Of a stretch of 32,545 bases of DNA, positions 15,301 to 23,300 are shown piece after piece; the first letter of the stretch is position 1; the number at the start of each line of letters is the position of its first letter. Both the position numbers and the translations under genes were made by a program. Source of the DNA: Oscillospiraceae bacterium (GTDB lineage: Bacteria > Bacillota > Clostridia > Oscillospirales > Oscillospiraceae); contig WQUY01000024.1 of assembly GCA_009781855.1 (NCBI GenBank), positions 1 to 32,545 on the forward strand, in the 5' to 3' direction. Below the pieces are notes generated by a model, which was not told where the DNA came from, made no database searches, and was given only the letters and a program-made list of their open reading frames with translations.

Positions 15301-17791
15301 TAACCTTGCATTCAACCCCAAGGGCGGTGTACTAAACAACCCGGCAGCGGATGCGAACCGCGTCGTTCCATATTTGGAGTTGCCGTTACTCAACTTCCCG
15401 GGCGACCCAAGCCGTACAAACTGGCATTTCGTAGAATGGAACAGAAATGAAAACGGCGCAGGCGCGACATTTGGATCAACCATTCCGGTTGGTGCATCCG
15501 GCACAGTATGGGCCCAGTGGGAAGGCGAAGTAAGCTTTAACACAAATGGCGGCAGCACACATGGCGCAATATTTGTACCTGAAGATGCCAACTTTGGCAC
15601 TTTGCCGACAGCGACACGCGATGGATATGAGTTCCTGCATTGGGAACTGCCAAATGGCGATGAAGCCACGGCGGCAACACTGATGACAATGGGTGATGTC
15701 GAATTGACAGCCATATTCAGGGGACTCGTAACCGTAACGTACGTTCACGCGGCGGCAGGAGCCGGTCCGACAGACCCACCGGCATTGCCAAACCCTGCAA
15801 CCAGCAACCACTCGACAGGAACCAACGTAACCGTGGCGGCAAACTTAGGAAATGTAGCGATCACAACCGGAACGAACCAAGGCATATGGACATTTACAGG
15901 TTGGACAGCATCTGGCGGCATCACAGGCCTGCAGGCGGGCGGCAGTAACTTTGCAATGCCGACAAGCAGTGTAACCTTGACAGCCACATGGCGTTTCGAC
16001 CCTGCAGTGACGTATGTTCACGCAGCAGCAGGAGCAGGTCCGGACAATCCTCCGGCATTGCCAAACCCTGCAACCAGTAACCATCAGGCAGGAGCGACAG
16101 TCAATGTAGCGGCAAATCTTGCAAATGTAAACGTCACAGATGCAAACAATGTTGTTACCGGCATATGGACATTTACAGGCTGGACAGCATCCGGTGGCAT
16201 CACAGGCCTGCAGGCGGGCGGCAGCACTTTTGGAATGCCGACAAGCAGCGTGACCTTGACAGCCACATGGACATTTGAAGAACCGGAGCATACCGTAACA
16301 TTCTTGTACGGCGCGACAACAGCAACAGTAACCAATATGCCGTTAAACAGAGATGTACCGGCCGGAAATACGATCGTATCAGAAGGCCCCGTTACAAATC
16401 CTGTCGCGACAGGCTATACATTCTTGGGCTGGGAGCAAACGATCCCGGATCCGGCGACAGCAGGTGTAATCGCATCTGTAGATGTGAAAGAGATCACCGT
16501 AACCGAAGATAAGAAATTTACCGCACAGTGGAATTTGAATCAAGGCGGCAACGGCGGTAATGGTGGAAACGGCGGCAATGGAAACAGCGGCGGCAACGGT
16601 GGAAACGGCGGAAGTGGTGGAACTCCGGGAATAACCAAAATTCCGGACAGAGTATCCGTGAACGTTGGCGAAACGATGAACTGGACATTAAGGAATTTCC
16701 ACAATCCAACAGGCAATGCCGTTACAAACTTTACGATCATCGATATGCCAAGCGTAGGCTTGAACTTCCTATCGGGAACGATTCCTGCTTTCCGTAATGG
16801 TGCAGGCGTTACCTACGAAATCAGATACAGAGTGGCAGGCAGCGATGTGTTGCATACACACGCATCCAATGTAGATGCAAGCAGACCGTTCAACTTTACT
16901 TTATCAGAGACAGGTGATGTGCATTTTACAGCAATCGAACTTTTCTTTGGAAATGTTCCTGCGAACTTTGGACTTGGTAATGAAATCGTATTTACTTTCA
17001 GAGTGACAAACGAAGCAAACGGAAACACGTTGGTCAACAGATTGCTTGTCGGGTATGACAATATTCAACGAGAGGGCTATGGCTCTGTAAGTCTCGGAAT
17101 TTTCAGCCCGGATCATGAAGCATACCTGATCGGTTATGAAGATGGAACGATTAGACCAAACAGCGCGATCACCAGAGCAGAAGTAGCAACAATCATCTTT
17201 AGACTGCTGGATGACAACTACCGTGCACAAATCTGGAGCCAAAACAATCCGTTTAGTGATGTAGTAGCAACCAATTGGTTCAACAATGCAGTATCAACGT
17301 TGACCAATGGAGGCATCCTGAAAGGGTTCCCGGATGGAGCATTTAGAGGAAACCAAGCGATTACCAGAGCAGAATTTGTAGCAATGATGGCACGTTTCTT
17401 GGATGATACAAGTTACACAGGGCCGGATCGCTTCAATGACATAGAAGGACATTGGGCAAACGAATACATCAATGTAGTCGGGCAGCATGACTGGATCAGA
17501 GGCTTTGAGGGGGGCGGTTTCAGACCGAACCAGAACATCACCAGAGCAGAATCGGCAGCAATCATTAACCGTATGCTTGGCAGACGTCCGGAAGCGTTAT
17601 CAGACTTATTGCCGGGAATGGTGATTTGGCCTGATAACATGGACACAAATGCATGGTTCTATCTATACATCCAAGAAGCAACCAACTCGCATGACTATGA
17701 GATGAAAGCAGATGGAATCCATGAGAGCTGGACAGTGTTAAGAGATCCAAGAGATTGGACAGCATTAGAGAGGCCTGATTCCAGACCATAG
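12314..17791 (+). CDS. Large secreted InlB-repeat and SLH surface protein
   Basis: An 1825-residue exported protein. The ATG at 12314 is preferred because AGGAGAGG (12301-12308) precedes it and a signal peptide follows directly (MISMLVVFLMLFGIFAPAAA); an in-frame ATG at 12230 overlapping the sigma stop would add 28 residues. A Tyr/Glu-rich segment (about 50-85) is followed by many InlB-type (Listeria-Bacteroides) repeats, recognisable by G(H/Y).F.GW and the closing (L/F)YA.W. Two near-identical SHIRT-like units lie at about 1141-1226 and 1232-1319. After a Gly/Asn linker (about 1410-1436) comes a beta-sandwich-like domain (about 1437-1594), three SLH domains (about 1600-1763) and a 60-residue tail also found in the 2515-10347 protein (WPDN...AW(F/Y)YLYIQEATNSH). 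It is probably a wall-attached stalk or adhesin, cotranscribed with the tethered sigma factor. Its ligand is unknown. Confidence 0.92.
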   Translation: MNQNKRDKRPKAKKMISMLVVFLMLFGIFAPAAALTNDVDAEGSLYENQDVFVTGEYSYEYAYEYGNSEYEGYGYTYEPKQEEEAPVPTGDVSQGYITPMPAGIVRVDFDLAGGSWEASVGFPGHAYIGIDTPIADITSAMLGSAWEAPAGSGASFGGWSAPGGATAITEATTLTATWNVQVVFSPSIYLPGSPVNLMIPLNSSLEDNGITLPGAPADRPGHTFLGWFDQAYSGEIVVTPPGPGQRFTADTTATAVTVLFPRWTEAAPIEFSTMLVRLNITDGIQAGGVSAPERRAHYYFAIAEDGTIRSLAASAGSPYYLNRVDNGNPASPQLRAHNLMEGPQARHQGLDPNSLATSAQPNNIAWEEWFTLPNGQGWAPFRVPTAPNNATLNTLFDDWAVYDPVSGMYIVELYANWMHRVHFHENPRPTQPGSGAFYSYDQVSIRVADAGGNIANNAMMPISPSVHNGIDLLTLPPDPVVEGRTFLGWYTVPVLRVDGVDWINEQPQIPNPNGPGTIDHPFILNTVAPNAILIANGADPANPVPVAFNENSPINNSMIVFAAWEVHSVIEITFEANGGTFQNGDTSMVRVPNPISARLSWSEPEYRTIHRTPPIPSKPGHVFMGWFPTPNVTGHTINDGLLADMWLWHTQYTASATYYARWVPAVRVNLWHDAPAGVNDVDAGGPPGAFRYIAAGYTFRQQTQIMSRSTGVNGTANVFRDSNHIMTNMTPTVSGGTRAGFHRITDFDRHRGSNIAGISAGTATTSASTGIFTTERGSHGDLFHLDTIVSGPGPVDLYSAWASQITFNNNQMSFGGSVNTMSGNRWVTANASFADNRMQPFSVMRPNPNGAALVSVSGSYVFLSSANFNFVQSPNINPVGQVFVGWNFAADGSGEWFTENTNTSGNQTVFAIWSDGLVFDVGLAGDDVVWAEDRVRENLDVGQPVPNFPALGSSLAPTWPGNGFRGWNTQADGQGDWVNSSHTFIEPLTLYAMWSGNLAFNPKGGVLNNPAADANRVVPYLELPLLNFPGDPSRTNWHFVEWNRNENGAGATFGSTIPVGASGTVWAQWEGEVSFNTNGGSTHGAIFVPEDANFGTLPTATRDGYEFLHWELPNGDEATAATLMTMGDVELTAIFRGLVTVTYVHAAAGAGPTDPPALPNPATSNHSTGTNVTVAANLGNVAITTGTNQGIWTFTGWTASGGITGLQAGGSNFAMPTSSVTLTATWRFDPAVTYVHAAAGAGPDNPPALPNPATSNHQAGATVNVAANLANVNVTDANNVVTGIWTFTGWTASGGITGLQAGGSTFGMPTSSVTLTATWTFEEPEHTVTFLYGATTATVTNMPLNRDVPAGNTIVSEGPVTNPVATGYTFLGWEQTIPDPATAGVIASVDVKEITVTEDKKFTAQWNLNQGGNGGNGGNGGNGNSGGNGGNGGSGGTPGITKIPDRVSVNVGETMNWTLRNFHNPTGNAVTNFTIIDMPSVGLNFLSGTIPAFRNGAGVTYEIRYRVAGSDVLHTHASNVDASRPFNFTLSETGDVHFTAIELFFGNVPANFGLGNEIVFTFRVTNEANGNTLVNRLLVGYDNIQREGYGSVSLGIFSPDHEAYLIGYEDGTIRPNSAITRAEVATIIFRLLDDNYRAQIWSQNNPFSDVVATNWFNNAVSTLTNGGILKGFPDGAFRGNQAITRAEFVAMMARFLDDTSYTGPDRFNDIEGHWANEYINVVGQHDWIRGFEGGGFRPNQNITRAESAAIINRMLGRRPEALSDLLPGMVIWPDNMDTNAWFYLYIQEATNSHDYEMKADGIHESWTVLRDPRDWTALERPDSRP
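15734..16270 (+). repeat. Tandem duplication of a SHIRT-like domain
   Basis: Two copies, 15734-15991 and 16007-16270, lie 273 bases apart and are very similar at the DNA level. Both encode VTYVHAAAGAGP, PPALPNPATSNH, IWTFTGWTASGGITGLQAGG and MPTSSVTLTATW. The similarity is much higher than between the other repeats of this protein, so the duplication is recent or kept uniform by gene conversion. Confidence 0.8.
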
Positions 17792-17811
17792 GATTATTGA
17801 ATAATATTATG

Positions 17812-17971
17812 ATATCATATACGGCGTAAACGCCGGTTGATGATATATAAAGCACTTTCCGCAACAGGCATAGCGGAAACGGACGCATCTTTGGGTACGC
17901 TCTCCAAACCCACTGATGCGCCCCAACGATGGAGACGAGGCGGGAGCTACCACTCCCGCTGACCTCGCTCC
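17812..17971. other. Four consecutive hairpins; candidate structured RNA or palindromic element
   Basis: Four palindromes follow each other. H1, 17812-17846: ATATCAT/ATGATAT with an inner GGCG-taaa-CGCC. H2, 17856-17879: TTTCCGC/GCGGAAA with a ten-base loop. H3, 17884-17920: CGCATC/GATGCG and TGGGT/ACCCA separated by a symmetric two-base internal loop. H4, 17931-17971: GGAG, CGAGG, CGGGAG paired with CTCCCG, CCTCG, CTCC around a CTACCA loop, about 15 pairs. The block is more GC-rich than the AT-rich DNA after it. No T-run follows H4, so it is not a standard terminator. I matched it to no RNA family I know. The remaining intergenic DNA to 18195 is AT-rich with a possible promoter. Confidence 0.6.
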
Positions 17972-18040
17972 AAATGAAACATAAAAAAATCAAAAATCAT
18001 AACACTTTCGCCAAAAAACGCTACACTTTTGCATAAGCTA

Positions 18041-18068
18041 TTGCATTTTTATCGAAATATGTTATTTT
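18041..18068 (+). promoter_or_regulatory. Possible promoter of the LRR/SLH-RHS operon
   Basis: TTGCAT (18041-18046), a 16-base spacer and TATTTT (18063-18068) lie about 130 bases before the ATG at 18196. The -10 is weak, and in such AT-rich DNA the match could be chance. Confidence 0.35.
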
Positions 18069-18195
18069 ATGAACAAGAGGTGTATTGGAGCAAGAGAATG
18101 ACAACATGAATACAATTTAATCAAACGATACCCATTTCAAGAAGTAATAGAAGATTTAATCACACTAAATTAATTGTAAACTGGAGGAAAAATTG

Positions 18196-19929
18196 ATGAA
18201 AAAAACAAGACCGAATCGAGTGCTGGCATGTCTGTTGGCACTTTTTATGTTCTTAACGCTTGCACCGGCAGCAGCGCATGCAACGGTAGTGGGTCAGACG
18301 GACTTCGCGAGAAGCTTCATTTCGGCAATCGATCCGGGTGGAGAGTGGCTGCTTGTAGAAGTGGAGCGCCTACTGAACGCGAGGCAGAAAACAGTTGCGA
18401 CGATGCGTGAGGGAGACCTTGATTTCATCACGAGCATCGGACTTGCGGGCAGGGGGATTCACGGCCATATACCGCCTGCAATCGGACATCTTCGTAATCT
18501 TGAACATCTTTTTCTTTCAGGTAACAATCTGACAAACGGGCCATCCGGCCTACCGAACCAGCTTTTTTCACTTTCGAATCTTCGTAACATAGATTTATCA
18601 AACAATTTGTATACAGGCCCAATCGACAGCCGCTTTTCGCAGCTGCCGCTTGAAGTACTCAGGCTTTCAGGCAATGACCACACGGGCGGGATCCCTGTAG
18701 CGCTGACTCAAATTCCTACGCTGAGGATGCTTGACTTATCGGACAACCGTTTGACAGGTGGCGTCATTCCTGAGCTTGCAAACCTAAATAATTTAAGGTA
18801 CTTAGAACTTTCAAGAAACCCGCTTGGGGGCAGCATCCCTGCGGAGCTAACAACGATGACAAACCTTGAAGTGCTTGCGATCTGGAGCGCGGAGCTAACG
18901 GGAGAAATTCCTGCCACGATCGGGAACATGACAGCGCTTCAATACATAGATTTAGGCATCAACCGGCTTACAGGAGAGATTCCTGTAAGCATCGGAAACC
19001 TCATAAGACTCAGAGAACTAACGATCAGCTTCAACCGCATCACAGGCACAGTCCCTGACATATTTCAAAACATGAACCGGCTTGAAGAAGTGCATATCGA
19101 TGAAAACTATCTTCGGGGGCATATCCCGCAGAGTCTGTTTGACCGCTTCCTTGGCGGCACAGAAGTAACATTCTCATGGAACTACATGACAGGGCCAAAC
19201 GCCCTTGCAATTGAACAAGAACTTGGAATCCGTGTATCACACGGGAACTTTGTCGATGGCTCATCAGCTCAGCAGTTCAGGCTGACGACAATCAGAGATA
19301 TCCAGTACATCCGTGTAGCGCAAGGCGAGTTTGTTGACCTTTGGCGGTATCTTGAAAACGTCGTGGCAACAGGGTCTACGCTTGACCCAAAGCCGATGCG
19401 TCCATACAATGAATACGTCATTTTCGTCACAAACCCCGCTGATGCAAGCCGGGTAGAAATCCATACAAACGGCGGACTGTTTGTCAGACTTTCAGAAGAA
19501 GTCTTATGGGAGAACGCCATATCCATCACGATCAAAATAAGGAACAACTACGATTCGGAATTTTCAAGGGTGACCTTTGGAATCGGCACGGGACCTGGCC
19601 CTACAGGCCCTCCGGGCGTCGGTGGCGGCGGTGGTATCGTCGAAGTAACTCCACCGGATGTACCGCTTGTCGGTATCATCCACCATATGCCGTATCTTGT
19701 TGGCTACCCTGATGGAGAGATCAAAGGGGACAGAAACATCAGCAGGGAAGAAGCGGCTGTTATCCTGTTCAGAATCAGGGAGGGCATGGTACCTCGTGAA
19801 CCTGCAAGCGAAGCACCTTTCTTTGACGTATCCGCGACAAGGTGGTCATCGGGCTACATCGAGTATGCGAAAGTAAATGGCCTGCTTCAGGTTACCCGGA
19901 CGGAAGCTTCAGGCCGGCGAACCAGATGA
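18196..19929 (+). CDS. Plant-type LRR surface protein with SLH domain, truncated by frameshift
   Basis: The 577-codon frame starts at ATG 18196, just after an in-frame TTG, with GGAGGA at 18183-18188. Residues 1-28 are a signal peptide (VLACLLALFMFLTLAPAAAHA). Residues about 82-322 hold about ten 24-residue leucine-rich repeats of the plant-specific type (LTGEIP.(T/S)IGN...L). An Ig-like or beta-rich region (about 355-475) and a Pro/Gly linker follow. SLH1 (YLVGYPDGEIKGDRNISREE) is intact; SLH2 starts (FFDVSATRWSSGYIEYAKVN) but the frame breaks after GLLQ and ends at TGA 19929. Adding one G next to 19890-19891 restores GYPDGSFRP and joins the frame running to 20378, giving about 727 residues with three SLH domains. 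As read, this product lacks most of its wall anchor. LRRs are protein-binding surfaces; the partner is unknown, perhaps the RHS protein downstream. Confidence 0.82.
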   Translation: MKKTRPNRVLACLLALFMFLTLAPAAAHATVVGQTDFARSFISAIDPGGEWLLVEVERLLNARQKTVATMREGDLDFITSIGLAGRGIHGHIPPAIGHLRNLEHLFLSGNNLTNGPSGLPNQLFSLSNLRNIDLSNNLYTGPIDSRFSQLPLEVLRLSGNDHTGGIPVALTQIPTLRMLDLSDNRLTGGVIPELANLNNLRYLELSRNPLGGSIPAELTTMTNLEVLAIWSAELTGEIPATIGNMTALQYIDLGINRLTGEIPVSIGNLIRLRELTISFNRITGTVPDIFQNMNRLEEVHIDENYLRGHIPQSLFDRFLGGTEVTFSWNYMTGPNALAIEQELGIRVSHGNFVDGSSAQQFRLTTIRDIQYIRVAQGEFVDLWRYLENVVATGSTLDPKPMRPYNEYVIFVTNPADASRVEIHTNGGLFVRLSEEVLWENAISITIKIRNNYDSEFSRVTFGIGTGPGPTGPPGVGGGGGIVEVTPPDVPLVGIIHHMPYLVGYPDGEIKGDRNISREEAAVILFRIREGMVPREPASEAPFFDVSATRWSSGYIEYAKVNGLLQVTRTEASGRRTR

Positions 19930-20378
19930 GCAGAAACGAGTTTGCCGTGCTGCTTGTCAATCTCATGAATATGCAGACAGTAGCGGAAAGGCCATACGGC
20001 TTTCCGCTAACAGACGTACCCGAAAACTGGGCGGCACCGTATGTATACGCCGTGTTTGAAGCAGGATTCATCAGGGGATTCCCTGACGGGACATTCAGAG
20101 GCGAGCGCTTTGTGACAAGGGCGGAGGCTGCAAGCATGCTGAATGCTGCGCTTGACAGAAGCCCCGTAGCTTCAGACTGGGCGGAGATCACAGAGATACC
20201 GTTCACAGACCTGCGTAGAGGTTACTGGGCGTTTTATGAACTTCTTGAAGCGTCGATCGAACACTGGCATATGCCGCAGGGGGGCATTGATGCCCCGGGG
20301 TATACACAGAGTCCGGCGTATGAAGAGGACGAAGAAGACCCGGAAGACGACGAAGCGACAGAAAGTGATGGGAGGTAA
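19926..20378 (+). CDS. C-terminal SLH portion of the frameshifted LRR/SLH protein
   Basis: This frame carries the missing half of SLH2 (GYPDGSFRPANQMSRNEF, coded from about 19890) and all of SLH3 (DVPENWAAPYVYAVFEAGFI, then RGFPDGTFRGERFVTRAEAA). It continues into a diverged version of the post-SLH tail (FTDLRRGYWAFYELLEASIE, HW) and an acidic C-terminus. The ATG at 19926 overlaps the stop of the preceding frame (ATGA), so re-initiation is conceivable, but it lacks a good Shine-Dalgarno site and the homology begins before it; without a signal peptide the separate product could not be exported. It is best read as the 3' part of one gene, 18196-20378, interrupted by a one-base deletion or a sequence error. 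The open reading continues upstream to 19842 without homology. Confidence 0.65.
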   Translation: MSRNEFAVLLVNLMNMQTVAERPYGFPLTDVPENWAAPYVYAVFEAGFIRGFPDGTFRGERFVTRAEAASMLNAALDRSPVASDWAEITEIPFTDLRRGYWAFYELLEASIEHWHMPQGGIDAPGYTQSPAYEEDEEDPEDDEATESDGR

Positions 20379-20384
20379 GGATTG

Positions 20385-23300
20385 ATGAAGAGTAATAGAA
20401 GTAAGATGATGAGAAAACTAATCGCACTGGTTCTGACACTTGGCATGGTGGTGTCCGCGGTTGTTCCGCAGACCTTGACGGCACATGCCGCCAGGATCGA
20501 TCTGTCGATCATGGACGTTAATGTGCATGAAGAGCGGCTTGAGATAAGGTTTTGGCTTGAATACGCGCAGTACATTAACATCGCTGTATTTTACGTAGAC
20601 GGGTTTGACGAGATAGAGAACAGACCCATCAGAGGTGACCGCATCGGGTACATCATAAAAGACTATTTCGCGAACGGCTCAACAACGCTGCAGCCTATGC
20701 CATACAATATATGTCCGGCAGGGGAGCCACTACACCACCTCGCAGGGATGTATATCCCACCGGAACTAAGGGATATGGAGTACAGGAGGTTTACCGGAAC
20801 GCTTCCTGTCCCTTTGATGAATCCGTGGGATCGCCCCGGTGGCCCCATTATGCTTCGTGAGACTCTGCTTCCTGATGAAGAGGAAGAGGAAGCCTTGGAA
20901 GAAGAGCCTTACATCCCTGAAGAACTTGAAGAGCCGGAAGAGCCGGAAAATTACCCGGCTGATGAAGAAAACGGGGAAACAAACGAAACAGGTGAAAACG
21001 GCATAGATAATGGCGAGATAGAAAACGGTAATGGCACGGAAAGCACAGACAATGATGCATCCGGCATATATGAATATGAAGAAGCAGGAGAATACACAGT
21101 TTCCCAAAGCACGACAGGCCTTTTAGGCTTAGGAACAGCAGGAACGAGTCCATTCTTAGCGGATATTTTCGTGAGCGCGGGAGACGAAGATGGCACTGGC
21201 GCGGGAAGCGCGAACGGTTACGGAGATGGCGCGCCTGAAAACGGCACTGACCCCGGAATAGGTTCGGGCAATCCTGAAAACGGCGAGGAGCCGGCAGACG
21301 AGAACGGAAACGAAGAATACGAAAACGGCACAAATGGATACGGCACAGGAAACGAAACAGGTGAGCCGGACAAAGAAGACGAAAACGGACTTGATGAAGT
21401 CAAAGAAGAAGAGGAAGAAGAAGAGCTTCCTGAGCGTTTAGAGCGTCCGGAATATGACTTTTCAAACGTTGTAACAAACCAGGTGAGAGGCTTTAGCGCG
21501 AGAACAGTTGGCAGAGAAGAACTGATGGAGCGTTTTTCTCATAGAGCGTTTGGCATACAGCCTTTTGCTGCGGGCGCATGGGACAGGGACGATATGGGTC
21601 TTCCCATACTTCCCCCTACGCTCATAGAGCCTGACTTTGAGCATGAAGATGAGGGCTGGACGACACTTTTGTGGGACGGAAGCTACGATAGAAACGCGGG
21701 AACAGGGCTTGAGCCTGACTGGTACCCTGTGCTGACACGAATGGATCAAAACTGGAACAACATCCTTATTGTCATCGAGCCGATCGGTTTTCCGTGGAAG
21801 AATGAACGCCCAGAGTGTGTTGTAATAAACAACGTATACCATCGCGATGCCGGTGCAAACTGGGAGTGGACATCCAAGTTCCCATATGAAGCAGGGATAT
21901 TCTTTCTTGACGGCAGCACATGGCTCCTTGCGCCTATGGGCGAGCTTCCGCGCTGCGTGCTTCGGTGGCTGATGCTGTATAGAAACGGGCCTGTGACCCT
22001 TGAAGAGCTGATGCACAGGATCCTTGAAGGAGACCCGATCAACGTTGTAACGGGGTCATTCACGTTCAGCTATACAGACCTGAAGCTTCACGGCGAGTGG
22101 CCGCTTATTTGGGAAAGATTCCATAACTCACTTGACATGACAAATACCGGCCTTGGCCAAGGCTTTTCACATACGTATGACTATAGGCTGCTTGAAGAAC
22201 GCGGCATCGTATACATCAGAACGCCTTACGGTGAGCTTGTAACCTTTTTTAGAGTGTTTGACGAAGCGACGCAAAGGGACATCTACAGGCCGCTTCGGGG
22301 TGGAGATTTCACGCTTCATAGCGATGACAGAAACACCTACGAGATGACGTTTAAGGACGGCTCCGTGTTCACGTTTGTGGGCGGGCTTTTAACAAATGTA
22401 AGGACGCTCGGCGGCGACAGCATCGCGCAGCTGACCTATGAGGGGAACCGGCTAGCTCGTGTCTCAAACAGGACAGGGCATTTTGACATCACATGGACAG
22501 GAGATCATATCACAGCCATCACAGACAGCGCAAACAGAACCATCCGTTACACGTACGCGGGAGATAACCTCGTATCGTTTGAAAACGCGGATGGTGACAT
22601 CCTTTCCTATACGTACGACGGGAATGGCTTCATTGCTACGCTCACGGACTTTGATGGGAACTTGTTCCTTGAAAACACGTTTGACGAGCGCGGTAGGGTA
22701 ACCATGCAGCAGATGCATACACCCGGCGGCATAGCGGTGATGACGATTCATTACGACGACTCAGCGCTTACGGGAGATAACGTCACCCTTGCGTGCAGGG
22801 GTGTGAATACCGTAACGATGTTTACGGGCGAAGTCAGAAGATACTATTACGATCAGGCGCTTCGCATCATCGACATCATTGAGGGCCGCGGCGACCGCAC
22901 GAACACATGGGCGGACAACTACAGGGCAAACTCAAGATATCAGACCGGCGAACATGGCGTGCACTACACGAGCTTCGCGCAGAGCGGCAAGCCGACTGTA
23001 GCCGAGATGCAGGATGGCGCGGTCATCAGGGTCGAGCATACAGACTGCGGAAACAGGATTGCAAGGATTACTTACCACGACAATACATACGAAAGATTCA
23101 CATACGATGGGGCGAACATTGCCTCGTTCAGAGACAGAAACGGACACATCACAAACTTTACATACATCAACGGGCTGATCGCGACGATCACAGACCCGAT
23201 GGGCGGCGTGACAAGCTTTACGCATGATGCTTTAGGGCGGCGCACAAGCGTGACAGACCCGATGGGCGGCATCACGCGCTTTGAGCATAACGCCGCGGGC

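Noticed and set aside
16543-16620. The Gly/Asn-rich stretch was considered as a simple-sequence phase-variation tract.
   Set aside because: The unit is a multiple of three and codes for a flexible linker before the wall-anchor region, so length changes would not shift the frame.
17884-17971. The hairpin cluster was considered as a tRNA or a c-di-GMP riboswitch.
   Set aside because: No cloverleaf with TTCGA-type T-loop can be drawn, and the expected riboswitch core motifs are absent.
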